Source: Argyresthia goedartella
Taxonomy: Eukaryota > Arthropoda > Insecta > Lepidoptera > Argyresthiidae
Direction of reading: 5' to 3'
DNA length: 64,000 nt
NCBI GenBank assembly: GCA_949825045.1
Contig: OX463818.1
Coordinates: forward strand, 35,108,906 to 35,172,905
The notes under the pieces were generated by a model that saw nothing but the letters and a program-made list of their open reading frames with translations, searched no databases and had not been told where the DNA came from. Every line of letters begins with the position of its first letter. The first letter of the stretch is position 1. The translations under genes were made by a program, and so were the position numbers. Below, one piece after another: positions 1-9,675 of this stretch.

Positions 1-1230
1 CACATGACTCATCAGGGCATAGTAAAGAGCAAAAATTTTGCTCGTAACTATGTGTATTGGCCAGGTATTGACGGCGACATTGAGATCACGTGCCGCGCAT
101 GTGAGACGTGCGCGCGGGAGCGAGCGGCGCCGGCCGCGGCCACACTACACCCGTGGGTGTGGCCACAGGAGCCATGGTACAGACTACACATTGACTTTTT
201 CACAATATCGGGTAATACAGTATATTATTTAGTGGTAGTCGATGCCCACTCCAAGTGGATTGAGGCATACCGAGTAGGCGGCACTTCAGCAAAATGTACA
301 ATTAGTAAACTGCAATGTTTATTTGGTCAATTCGGGTATCCACGGGAGTTGGTCTCCGACAATGGCCCGCCTTTTAGCGGTTACGAGTTTAAAGAGTACA
401 TGGTCAGCAAAGGAATCAAACATATATTAGTGACACCATACAAACCAAGTAGTAATGGTGCGGCAGAAAATGCCGTTAAAATAGTAAAAAATTACATCAA
501 AAAGGCAATGCGGGAAAGTCAGGATATTGAGATATCCTTGCACAACTTTCTAATGATATATCGGTCCACCCCGCACAGTATAACGGGACGCACGCCCGCT
601 AGCTTACTCCTGGGTCGTGACTTGCGCACGCAGTTTGATCTACTGCGACCAAGTGCGAGTGACACAGTCATGGAGAGACAAGCTGCTCAAATCAGGGGTA
701 AAGGGGGTAAGGAGCGGAACTTTGAAGAAGGAGAAACGGTTTTCTTTAAATTGTTTAGGAAAAATAAATTTTCTTGGGAAAAGGGTATAATTAATGCAAG
801 AAAGGGGCCAGTAACATATATTGTAAAGTATAAAAATTTAGAATATAAGAAACATGCAGATCAATTGTTCAAGGATGTAACGGAATGTTCGAATGATGAT
901 GGCGAAATAACAGATAGCTTCATGAGCCCAGGTACGCGTGCCACTGTGGAGTCACACAGTGAACCATCTGCAGGTAGGTCCGACGATGTGGAGCGTGACA
1001 GCGGCGCTGGCACCAGCACCGCGGCGCCGCCGGGAGCGAGCGCGGCGACCACGTCGCCGGCGAGGGGCGCGAGGCTCAGCCCTGCCGGCGGCGGGACACC
1101 GGACACCATTCGACACCAGGTAGGAAGTCCGATGATTGTAGATAGATATAACGATGATCAAGTAACGGCGGATCGTTCTAAACGGATACGGAAACCAGTA
1201 GAACGTTATGGTTTTCCAATTAGACAATAA
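1..1230 (+). CDS. Gypsy-1 Pol C-terminus (integrase), cut by window edge
   Basis: This is the 3' third of the mag-like Gypsy gag-pol frame and is identical to 36873-38102. The window opens in frame inside the integrase zinc-binding domain (H...H...CRACETC). It then has the integrase core with D (codon near 193), D in SDNG (near 358) and E in GAAEN (near 466), the expected D,D35E spacing. A basic C-terminal region follows, with an Ala/Pro/Gly-rich stretch and the ending RKPVERYGF. The frame is open to the TAA at 1228-1230. The gag, protease and RT parts would lie upstream of the window. Integrase inserts the element cDNA into the host chromosome. Confidence 0.9.
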   Translation, partial: HMTHQGIVKSKNFARNYVYWPGIDGDIEITCRACETCARERAAPAAATLHPWVWPQEPWYRLHIDFFTISGNTVYYLVVVDAHSKWIEAYRVGGTSAKCTISKLQCLFGQFGYPRELVSDNGPPFSGYEFKEYMVSKGIKHILVTPYKPSSNGAAENAVKIVKNYIKKAMRESQDIEISLHNFLMIYRSTPHSITGRTPASLLLGRDLRTQFDLLRPSASDTVMERQAAQIRGKGGKERNFEEGETVFFKLFRKNKFSWEKGIINARKGPVTYIVKYKNLEYKKHADQLFKDVTECSNDDGEITDSFMSPGTRATVESHSEPSAGRSDDVERDSGAGTSTAAPPGASAATTSPARGARLSPAGGGTPDTIRHQVGSPMIVDRYNDDQVTADRSKRIRKPVERYGFPIRQ

Positions 1231-1476
1231 ATAAATGAAAAGGTTCGGTTTCACCTAATTATAAATATAGGTATTAGTTTACTTTGCATTACTTTGATTA
1301 TAAGGTGTATAGTTGTTAAGGAAGATAGTTGTCATTTATAGAAATAAAATTATAATATTTGTCTAGATTTAATGTTGGCATTACACATAGCATTTAAACA
1401 TAAAATTACATAAATAGGTAGATATTATTACTGTGTTATACTTTATTATTTATCTTGTAAACATGGGGGGAGATAA

Positions 1477-1608
1477 TAGTGTATATCTATAATAAGTATG
1501 TGCGGGTACTTGCATCTGTATACTACCGTCGTATGTTAATAAATCCAGTCTCGTTTACAAGGGCGTTTCAATCGAGTGCTAGTCCTCTATTTATTCCCAA
1601 ACAGACCA
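1477..1608 (+). repeat. Gypsy-1 3' LTR, copy A
   Basis: This 132-bp sequence runs from tagtgtatatc to aaacagacca and is identical to both LTRs of the complete element (33662-33793 and 38349-38480). A purine tract, ggggggagataa (1465-1476), precedes it and would be the polypurine primer site. The 5-bp flank cactt follows at 1609-1613, matching the target duplication of the complete copy. Between the Pol stop (1230) and the purine tract there is about 235 bp of AT-rich untranslated sequence. Confidence 0.9.
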
Positions 1609-1613
1609 CACTT

Positions 1614-1794
1614 AAAGATCAAGGTCAGTCTAAATTTTGTTTTAATTTAACAACATAACCTCAAAACTTTAAATAATCATATCTCAGAAACTAGGCATTT
1701 CCGCGGGGGGGGATTAGTAGGGGGGGCATCTACCCCCCTCCCCCATCCCCCCCTCCACCCCTCAGGGTCAACAAAAGTAGGTCATCCGCTAAAG
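1614..1794 (+). mobile_element. Right end of inverted-repeat element, copy A
   Basis: Same sequence as 38486-38666. It ends in agtaggtcatccgctaaag, the inverse complement of the left end at 32630-32648. It carries adjacent G and C tracts (about 1706-1765). See the complete element at 32630-38666. Confidence 0.7.
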
Positions 1795-2824
1795 TCCTTC
1801 CGGTCACAGTTAGAGAGTGTTCAGTTCAGACGCACACAGATTCTACGCGGATTGTGCTCGTACCTATTAGTAGATACAAAATCACCAGCAGCCCGTCCGT
1901 GCATTACTATACACCTGCGTGCTATTTAAACGCAGCGCGTAGTGTAGTGGCCATACAAAACGAGAACCCGAAAGCGAGTCTGCACATCTGAAGTTCTCAA
2001 CACGCAATTAACGATACGATACGGACTGATAAACAAACAACAAAACAAATCGATCCTATAGATAAGTTAGAATTTTGTTTTTTTTAATCGAGGCACGGAA
2101 CCCTAAAAACAGTATAATTGTGAAAATCGAGGGGGGAGACAACTTTTTGTGACGGACAGATGGACAGACCGAAATTAAAAGATTTCCTTGTTTATCACTA
2201 CGGGCCCCTAATAAATGGGTTGGGTAGTAGTGTAGTACTTACCTTTCCAATCTAAATCACTCACAGTATCTTGTCTCTGAAAAAATGAAGAAATTTTGGG
2301 CACTTTTTTATAACCTCGTCCCTTTTCTGTTTAATTTTTCTTTTCTCAGCGCCGCTGGGATAATCTCTTTTCCTTTCACTCATTTCTTTTACAAATCGTT
2401 ACTAATACTGCTAAACCAGAAGAACAATATTGTTTGTACTGAATTACAATGTAATGCACATTTATATAAAGCGCGTAAATAAACAGTGCACTGCACTCCG
2501 TGGTTTAACATCCAATGCAAAGTACAACAACGTACACGTACATCGCGATATCGATGAAGGATTCCCGGGGATTCCCCGCTGAGTTGAAGATGAAGTAAGT
2601 AAAACGGGGAAGTCCCGCAGCCCGCCATAACGATGTAGTGTTGCCAACTTTTGAACGCACGCTTAAGGCGGGAAAAAATGGAATTGCTTTATAGAATTTT
2701 GTCATTTGTAAAATAAAATAAATTAGAAAGTTTTTATTCTTTTTCCTTACACACTTTGGGGGCCCCCGTGGCCCGGGGGCCCCGTATAATTGATACGGCA
2801 AATACGGCGGTAGCTACGCCCCTG
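1795..2824 (-). mobile_element. hAT element, transposase-proximal end (copy A)
   Basis: Same sequence as 38667-39696. It ends in a terminal repeat whose inverse complement begins caggggcgtagcta, pairing with cagtggcgtagcg at 30046. The 8-bp target duplication ctggaacg follows at 2825-2832. The rest of this hAT copy lies left of the window start. Confidence 0.85.
2243..2383 (-). pseudogene. hAT transposase exon 1 (copy A)
   Basis: Duplicate of 39115-39255; the description is given there. The exon begins with ATG encoding MSERKRDYPSGAEKRK and ends at a GTAAGT-type donor. Confidence 0.7.
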
Positions 2825-2832
2825 CTGGAACG

Positions 2833-3080
2833 GTACAGCTCGCTCGACAAGCTGGTCAATGTGACCGCCTGGATCTTCCGATTTGCGCGGAATTGTCGCA
2901 ATTCTGAGGCGCAACGGGTGCGGACACAGGTCCTGACACCACGGGAACGGAACCATGCGTTGTTCGCATTGGTACGGAACGTGTAGACGGTGCACTTTAA
3001 GTCCGAATTGGACATTCTGAGACGCGGACGCGTCCAACTGAAGGGAGCTGTGGCTCGGCTCAACCCGTTTATTGACAATA
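2833..3080 (+). pseudogene. BEL/Pao pol fragment right of hAT (copy A)
   Basis: The frame encodes YSSLDKLVNVTAWIFRFARN and continues through a LTPRERNHALFALVRNV-like segment. This is the Pao pol linker between RNase H and integrase. An in-frame stop (TAG, 2984-2986) interrupts it, after which the match resumes as HFKSELDILRRGRVQLKG. It is the continuation of the BEL pol that stops at 30045, the two parts being separated by the hAT insertion. The match ends near 3080, before any integrase core. Identical copy at 39705-39952. Confidence 0.8.
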
Positions 3081-3149
3081 TGACAAAATGACAATATGAA
3101 AAAAATACAATATGACTCATTAGGGTTCTTATTACAGTAATTGATAGGT

Positions 3150-4015
3150 ATTTAGCTATACCAATTCAATTTAAACCTCTCAAACCGATGTGCAGTCATA
3201 GGTATGTATTTAATCTTTCTTGTAGAACTTATTTTAAGTTGAATTTCTAGTCTAATGTATTGACCTAAATGGTCTGGCTTTAAATTACTTATAATTTTTT
3301 AAGTACAATTTTTTCATTTGGATAAGCAAATACATTGTCTATACAATTTGCTGAGTTTCAGTTATTCGAATAGGTTCCATGAAAAGTGGCTTTAAGTTGT
3401 GAGAATTAAATAAGTTAGTTAGTGTCGTACTAATGGAGTAAGTTTCTAATAAATTTACATTGAAATCATAAGAGTTTTATTAGATTTTCATACTTTAAAT
3501 AATATGTCATCCATGACTTTTTCAAAAACATCAAATGAAGCTTAGGGTGGGCTATAAACGCTTATTACAATGATGCGCTCCAATTCAACACATGCTACTT
3601 CAATGTGGCTTTCAACTGATAAACATACTATACTATGTCATTACGATTTTTGAACTTTAACCGCCTTATTCATAAACGTCTAATAAACCTATTTTAACTA
3701 TAATGCGGTTATAATTCGTTTGTCTTTGTCTGTCACTTTGAAATTTGTTTCTGTGAGAAAAGGACAAAACACATTTTAGCTATCATAGGTTTGATAAGTT
3801 TTATGAATAAGGCGGTAAGTGTTTATTTAGAAATATTAGAGAGCCTCCACGAACAGCATGTGATCTGCAAAAAGAACTACCAACCTGGTGGTTACTGAAA
3901 TTTAACATGAGCTCATGGCTTTTTAGCCAATGTTCTATTAGTCATAAAATATCAATATTAAAAGATTTCATGTACAATTCCAACTCTAATAATACCTTGA
4001 ATATTTTGGTGGACC
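3150..4015 (-). pseudogene. LINE-a ORF2 endonuclease fragment, split by MITE
   Basis: Minus-strand sequence matches the apurinic-type endonuclease of the LINE at 13575-14310. It includes the segments reading SSFCRSHAVRGGS, the SDH-containing end and the run before the RT linker. The reading frame is broken by substitutions and by the 155-bp MITE. RT is absent. Confidence 0.7.
3661..3815. mobile_element. 155-bp MITE with TAA target duplication (copy A)
   Basis: It starts ccgccttattcataaa and ends ttttatgaataaggcgg, with imperfect complementarity extending about 45 bp into each end and no coding capacity. TAA flanks both ends (3658-3660 and 3816-3818). The related LINE copy near 13800-13815 lacks the insert, giving a near-empty site. 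A 3-bp TWA duplication fits the PIF/Harbinger superfamily, but superfamily assignment is inference. Confidence 0.8.
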
Positions 4016-4244
4016 AGATTAGAAAACTTTGCATTTATTTTACAATTTTGAGTTTTTCTGTTTTTATTATGTATTTTATTAATATTATTTGACGGGCTAG
4101 AGACTTCCTCTATTGTCGTTGTATCTAATTTAAATGACTTGGAAAAACTTCCAAGGTTTTGTTTAAAACATCAGTATAATGCTCAATAGAGGCATTATGT
4201 GTAGCCAAATTTTTTGCTGTTATATTAAAATAATAGGATAGCGA

Positions 4245-5248
4245 ATTTGCTAGTTATCTTTTGTAATAACTAGGAAGGTAATATTTACCTTTAGTCAAAT
4301 AATATTTATTTCTACTAACAAAACTGTTAGTATCAATTAAATGTATATTATTATTGCGTGATATAGTATGCAAGGTCATATTCAGCTTATATCTAAGGTT
4401 GTTTTCTGATTGTGGCAGGCTGTCGCTGTAATGGAATGTGAACATAACATTTTTTTTTTACTTTTAAAGAACAGAGCTTGTCTAAATATTTAAATAAGTC
4501 AGACTTGTTTACATTACCCCTATTACCGAGGCATATGATTAAATAAGATTCATCACTATATGTAGCATTATCTACTTTTTGCATAATATCATGCAGATTA
4601 CAGTTTGGTAATCAATTATTTATTACCGTATATGCTCCATATACATATTTAATAATTGGCCCTTATTTTTTCCAAGTTCATCGCTGTACATAATTGTTTT
4701 TATGCCTGGATATGAAGCGCTGACATCCAGAAGGGAAATAGCTAACGGAGCACATTCCGGCACACAACAGCAGCTCTCCATTATTTTAGTTTCTAGGCTG
4801 ACCTGGCTACTGAGAACTGCATCCATAGCTAGATTCTGTTCCCTGGTTTCCGCTCTGGTTTTGTCATAGAGGCCATTGTAGTGCCCCAGGGAGCGCTCCG
4901 CCTGGTCAAGTTTGCATCTTAGCTCATGCATGTTGTCCTCATAGCTAATCTGGTTATAATTAAGTTGAGCGGTACACAGCTCCAGTTTATCTAAAACCCT
5001 TCTTTTATTATGAAGCTTTGTTACAACCTTTTTTGATTTTTTAGCATTTTTTTTATAAACTTATTAATTTTGACATATTTTCTCAACTTATGTTTACTTA
5101 GTTTAGCTGCCAAATTACACACTGAGTCATCCTTAGTAAGGTCAATAGTCATAGTGGGCAAGCTACCGCCCGCAACAGAAACATGGTCTAAGGAATGAAG
5201 GAAGGCTGAACGATACGAGTCGCACGAGCACACTGCAAATTGTCGCAT
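4245..5248 (-). pseudogene. LINE-a ORF1 protein (broken)
   Basis: Three frames on the minus strand form one ORF1-like protein. An N-terminal piece (5248-5021) contains TIDLTKDDSVCNLAAKLSKHK. After a frameshift at a poly-T tract near 5020 comes a coiled-coil-like middle (about 5010-4623; LDKLELCTAQLNYNQ and QAERSLGHYNGLYDKTRAE). A C-terminal piece (4584-4245) reads ESYLIICLGNRGNVNKSDLF, then NNLRYKLNMTLHTIS. The pattern SDE.GK...LGNRGN is seen in ORF1 proteins of CR1/Jockey-type insect LINEs, thought to act as nucleic-acid chaperones; that assignment is family knowledge. Frameshifts near 5020, 4600 and 4440 make it non-functional. Confidence 0.65.
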
Positions 5249-5365
5249 TGAGTGTAAACACGGTCATAGGGCCGTGGCTGTACCAATCAGACGCCAGTGC
5301 ATTTAATTCATATTCACTTGTTTCGGCAAATAGAGGTATAGGCCCTTCGGCCCTTTCAGAGCTTT

Positions 5366-6340
5366 AAATGGCGAAGAAATTGACTTATTTGCTGATGATA
5401 CTTCACTGGTCTTCAAAATTGAAAGACAAAAAGAAGATTTTGATGATTTGTGTAACTTATTGCCTTTAACCTTGAATTGGTTCACAACGCTCTGTTAAAA
5501 AAAAACTGGATTATCATCAAATCTCAGATAAACAATTCCTCTTGCATTGCTTTTACAATGCAGTTACGAAACAGGGAAAGACATATGTAATCTGTTTTCA
5601 TCACATTTTTCCTCAACCTTCACTGTTTCAAACATCAATAATATGTTACTTATCCCCTGTAACACCAAGCTTGGATACATTGCACAAAATTTAACTTATT
5701 CTATTCTTAAAGTCCGTTTGCCGTGCAAAGTAACACGTGAGTTGTGAAACAGGCCATAGGTGTGGAACTTCCCTGTTTCGGTAATAAAAATAAAATAAAT
5801 GAATATTCTTAAATGTAGACCCCCATGGCTACCCCCCTGTATCCGCCGATGCCCCAAGGCCAGGGCCAGGGGGTATGGTGGGGCCGGAGGGATAAAAATC
5901 TAGTTAATAACTATAGACCAATATCAATTATCAGTATTTTACCTAAAATATTTGAATCAGCAGTTGTTCCATATATTACAAAAAAAAACGAATTTTGTCT
6001 ATCTTATCTGACTACTAACACGGCTTAACTTCTGACAGGTCAATCTCCACGCATTTACTAGATTTCATTCTTGATATTACTAAAGCTGTTTATTCACGTT
6101 AGAATAGAATAGAATAATGTTTAATTTCCGAAACAAGCACTTACACTAATATATAATAACTAAACTTCTAATGCTTAATTTCTATGTGAAGCTTGTGTGT
6201 CACAAAACGGACCCTGACTCAGCACAATGCTGATGAAGTCGATCACCAAATATTACTTAAGAAAATATCAGACTATGGAATTCAAGGTTCGGTTTTAAAT
6301 TGACTTCACTCTTACTTTTCAAATATAAATGTGAACGTGA
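5366..6340 (+). pseudogene. Scattered LINE reverse-transcriptase fragments
   Basis: Three short plus-strand segments read as RT. 5366-5492 encodes NGEEIDLFADDTSLVFKIER (the ADD catalytic box). 5895-6028 encodes NYRPISIISILPKIFESAVV (RT motif 0/1). 6205-6300 encodes a DEVDHQILLKKISDYGI-like motif 2 region. Their order on the strand is rearranged relative to an intact RT, and about 400 bp of unassignable sequence separates the first two. They are debris of one or more LINEs related to LINE-a. Copy B is at 42238-43213. Confidence 0.65.
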
Positions 6341-6363
6341 CAGCATGTGACTACAATTCTGCA

Positions 6364-6721
6364 GAATCATTCAAATGTTTATAAAATATCTTTGACGTGA
6401 ACAATTCCAAAAAGTTTAAACACTTACCAATAGAATAAAAATTTGCTGTCGCTCAGTTTTCTGTGCAAGAATGCACGTTATCACACACACAGCGCACGCG
6501 CAAACGAATCCGCATGCGAGCGAAGGCGATGGGATGGGATGGGAGCACGCGGGGCACATGGGGGACACCCATAAAGTACTGCCACTCCCGCCCCGCCCGC
6601 CGTCTGGAGAGAAAATTAAAAGCCTACCAAAGTCCGGACTGGCCGGACAGCCTGAAATTTGGCCGGACAGTCATCTAAAAAGCCGTACCCTGTCCGGCTT
6701 TATCCGGACGTCTGGCAACCC
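6364..6721. other. No gene recognised
   Basis: Unique DNA immediately right of the duplication break. It contains a GC-rich patch with gatgggatgggatgggag (about 6528-6545) and a short tract with repeated gtccgg/ccggac words (6630-6710). Open frames here are short and lack family resemblance. Confidence 0.5.
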
Positions 6722-7130
6722 TATACACACGTATCATAAACCCTCTTTACTGCGTACAAAAACTCACGTTACGATCAGCATAATGTTAAACTACTTGGTA
6801 AAAACTCATTTCTTATCTGAAAAATTACACATTATGACCATAATGACATTCAAATTTCGAACGCCGGCGACAGCTTGCGTGCCGCCCCTACTTTGTTTGT
6901 TTATGAAGTTGGTACTACTGAACAAGCTAAAGAAGTGCAAAGGAATTTTCAATGCCACCATGCCGGTCGAACATGCGGTTCCTGAACACATTAAAGAGAG
7001 CTTATGATATGTGTGTAGATAAACTAGTGTATGTAACTGTACATATTTAGGCATTAAAACTCTCGAGTGATATTATTATGAAACCCGCCTTCGGCTCGTT
7101 TCATAAACCCACTCTCGAGTAATAATGCCC
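6722..7130 (+). repeat. Dispersed repeat R, member 1, ending in a hairpin
   Basis: This region matches the inverse complement of 57851-58280 over almost its whole length, beginning tacacacgtatcataaaccc. The member at 57851 has extra internal duplications. The right end is a near-palindrome (7052-7130): ggcatt...actctcgagt...tatgaaac and its inverse complement around a gcc(t)tcggc centre. No credible protein is encoded; the 178-codon frame through it is not conserved in the other member. A non-autonomous mobile element is likely. Confidence 0.7.
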
Positions 7131-7804
7131 TCCATTATGTAGCAGTCACATAAACTACTGTAAAGTATAGTTAATTGTGTAAGTTTATTCTTTAATAATA
7201 TTGATTAAGTTTAAGTAACAGTTTAAAAAATACAATTATTCATAATCAAAATTATATATTCTTTTATTGAGAAATTACATTATCAAGGACTTACTCTAAA
7301 CCAATTGGTAACATTTAGTCTCTTTTTAAAGCACTTAGAGTAAAGCCATGCCCATATATTACAACCCACAACGACACATAGGCAACAAATAATCGGGTAT
7401 CACCACTGATCGGAAAATCTACTTATACTTATAGGGTCAACTCGCATAATTCCGTGATACACCTAATTTCGTGACAACAACTTCGAAGCGATGCACAGAA
7501 TTCCATGAGCGTTATAGCATTCTATAATATGAACCTTATGGTGAGGTAATAAGTCTTTTATTTGAATAAAAATTGCTGGTTAAATAAGAGTGAGCGAGAA
7601 AGGAACAATAACCGTTATTGCCCGCCGACGCGCCATTTCGCATTGCGTCATCAGTGGCCATTGTTGTGGTCGAGTAAAAAAACCAAATAAAATACAAAAA
7701 GTGTGTCGTTTGAGTTTGTTTGTTAGTAAGAACACTGCTTTACCTAAGTTTTGCGTAGTTTTTAGCCAAAAGCTTTAAAATTATTTTATACCATTGCAAA
7801 ATTG
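7131..7804. other. AT-rich DNA, no gene recognised
   Basis: No open frame with family resemblance and no long repeat seen. It may include the 5' region of the pogo-like element that follows, but I could not place that element's end. Confidence 0.4.
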
Positions 7805-8219
7805 CGGTTTCTCAAATCTGTGCGGCGATTGGATGTCACGTAATTAAAGTAGGTAAGTGTGACTAAGGTAGAATAATGCTAATAATGTAGCCTGCTATTG
7901 AACATATTCTCAACATTTTCATATTGAAAATAGCAAATTTAATTACACAAAAAGTCGGATGATGTTTGCAACCCAATATTTTAAAATTTTATTTTCTTTT
8001 ATCACGGAATTAAATGATTGTTTTTTTTAATTCAAGTTACCTAATATTCTAAGTAAGTACTTAGATAGCAGTTTATTTTACCAATTTAGTTTGTATCTAG
8101 ACTTTTATTTCATAGGCGAAAATAGGCAAAAATGGAATAATACAAATAACTATTTCTATATTAAAAAATATTATTGTGCTTATTACATGACATCCTATCG
8201 CCCCAGTCTTGAGAAACCG
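7805..8219. mobile_element. Probable 415-bp MITE with 34-bp inverted ends
   Basis: The left end (7805-7838) begins cggtttctcaaatctgtg and continues to ggatgtca. The inverse complement of 8188-8219 reads cggtttctcaagactggg and also ends ggatgtca. About 27 of 34 positions agree. The interior is AT-rich and non-coding. No clear target duplication is visible, so the superfamily is unknown. Confidence 0.6.
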
Positions 8220-8339
8220 ATATTTTCAAGGGTATAAGAGTAGCTTGTGGCGAAATAGGAAAAACGTAGATAAAGCAGTTTAAATACCTAGCTAAAGATA
8301 TTATTGAATTTATGTTAGATATAATTAAAAAAAAATCTC

Positions 8340-8739
8340 AGGTGACATGAAAAAATAGAAAAAATAACGAGGCGGCTTTACGATCGGCTGTAGAAAATGT
8401 ACTAGAATAAAATATGTCACTATACCGAGCTGCAAAAGAATTTGGAATCCCTTGGTCTACTTTAAAAGATAATGTGGCTCGAGCCAAACAAGAAAGAGGA
8501 AACGGAAACACACGAGTATCGATGGCAAAAATAGGAAGACCTTATGCAATGACAGCAGATTTAGAGCAACAATTGTATTTCTACATCATAAAATTGCAAG
8601 AAATTGGCTTTGGCCTAACAGTGAACAGAATCAGACAAATAGCTTTTTCATTGACAAGCAGCAAAGTTAAAGAAAGCATTCTTTTAACTCAGAAAAGGGA
8701 TGTGCCGGATGGACCTGGTGGATAGGGTATAAACAACGG
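8340..8739 (+). pseudogene. Pogo-like transposase, N-terminal half
   Basis: The frame encodes EAALRSAVENVLE, a stop (TAA at 8408-8410), then MSLYRAAKEFGIPWSTLKD. This is a Psq-type helix-turn-helix as in pogo/Tigger/CENP-B-type transposases. It continues through GRPYAMTADLEQQLYFYI and FGLTVNRIRQIAF. A 1-base shift near 8665 moves the match to the next frame (HSFNSEKGCAGWTWWIGYKQR). The frame then stops at the insertion point of the P-like element and resumes at 12122 as YGLSLRTPENL. DNA binding would be the role of this half. It is dead in this copy. Confidence 0.85.
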
Positions 8740-8886
8740 CACAGTGTAAAGAAGTAACAGTGGGCCGACGCTTTTGATGTTTGCGTAAATGCCGGCACCG
8801 CACAAGGCCACAGTACTTACCTAGGGTTGTCACAGACATTCCTTTAACTGCCCAAAAAAGGAGGGTAATGTTTATAGGTTTCATGC

Positions 8887-8917
8887 ATGTAAGCATGTAT
8901 GTATGTATGTATGTACT
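8887..8917 (+). repeat. GTAT microsatellite
   Basis: A run of (atgt)n units, imperfect at the left edge, near the 3' end of the P-like element. Confidence 0.8.
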
Positions 8918-9675
8918 TTTCTTTGTTCCGCCATAACATCTAAATGCCTCAACACATTTTCGACATATGGGTTATCGTAACAATTTTTACATCGTCCAGA
9001 GTGACGCTGCGTTTTTCCAATGGCAGTCTTGTATTTTATTTGGGAATAAGAGCTTGTCACATGGAATAAGAACAATGTAAATAAAATACGTTTTTTTTTA
9101 TTCAGTGCTTAAAGCTTTATCTATTGAATCACTTTCCGTTTTCTCATTAATCATTCATTAATTCATATTAATCGAGAGATCATCTACTATTAATAATATA
9201 TACAAATGGACAACTGACAACTATTTTCGGTTTTTAGATTTACTAGATTTGAAACTTCTGTTGTTGAACTTAACTATAAAAAAAAATCTCATCCTAATAA
9301 ATAATTTTAGCAAAAAAACTACTGGAAAGCATGCACATGGTTTGGTCTTTAATTCGATTGTGCTCAAATGTTGAAATAATTTGTTTCCAATATTATTTCC
9401 AGTAAATGAAGTAAACTTAGACATCAGTTCTGTTTCCAAGCTATGGATATAATCCACAAAATCATCCGGAGGAGCTTGTAATCCTCCGAAGGGATCACGG
9501 CTAGTATCATAAGCTCTCAGACGGATGTAAACTTTTTTTCATTTTCTTCGTCTGAATATGATGAGGCGTAATTTACTATTGATAAGCAATCACGTTTGTG
9601 AATTTCAATACACTTTTTCAACAAATAGCCGCAGATAAAGAAGAATGCATTTTCTTCTGGTAGGTCGTTTTCCTT

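Larger units (their letters stand above)
3099..5250 (-). mobile_element. LINE-a, 5' half, minus strand (copy A)
   Basis: The inverse complement of 3099-4400 matches the plus-strand LINE at 13214-14390 over the ORF1 end and the endonuclease. The match can be followed to an AT-rich point in the ORF2 linker near 3100. Upstream sequence to about 5250 supplies the ORF1 N-terminus that the 13214 copy lacks. The RT half and 3' end are missing, the opposite of normal 5' truncation, so the junction at 3080-3099 is probably a later deletion. A 155-bp MITE sits inside at 3661-3815. Confidence 0.85.
1..6363. repeat. Direct duplicate block, copy A (partner 36873-43236)
   Basis: Base-by-base reading shows the same order of sequence here and at 36873-43236, offset 36872. 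The offset becomes 36873 after an A-run near 5500, which has one more A in the second copy. That is the only difference I noticed. Identity covers coding, degenerate and AT-rich DNA alike and stops after ...ctacaattctgca at 6363/43236, where the two sequences become unrelated. The left limit is unknown because copy A runs off the window. Near-perfect identity in neutral DNA means either a very recent duplication or an assembly artefact. Confidence 0.95.

Noticed and set aside
2505..3120. Minus-strand frames of 98-128 codons (and copies near 39377-39992)
   Set aside because: They span the hAT terminus and the BEL fragment antisense strand; the plus-strand BEL assignment and the hAT ends explain the sequence.
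6471..7007. 178-codon open frame on the plus strand
   Set aside because: It runs through dispersed repeat R and GC-rich filler. The other member of the repeat does not keep the frame, and no motif is present.
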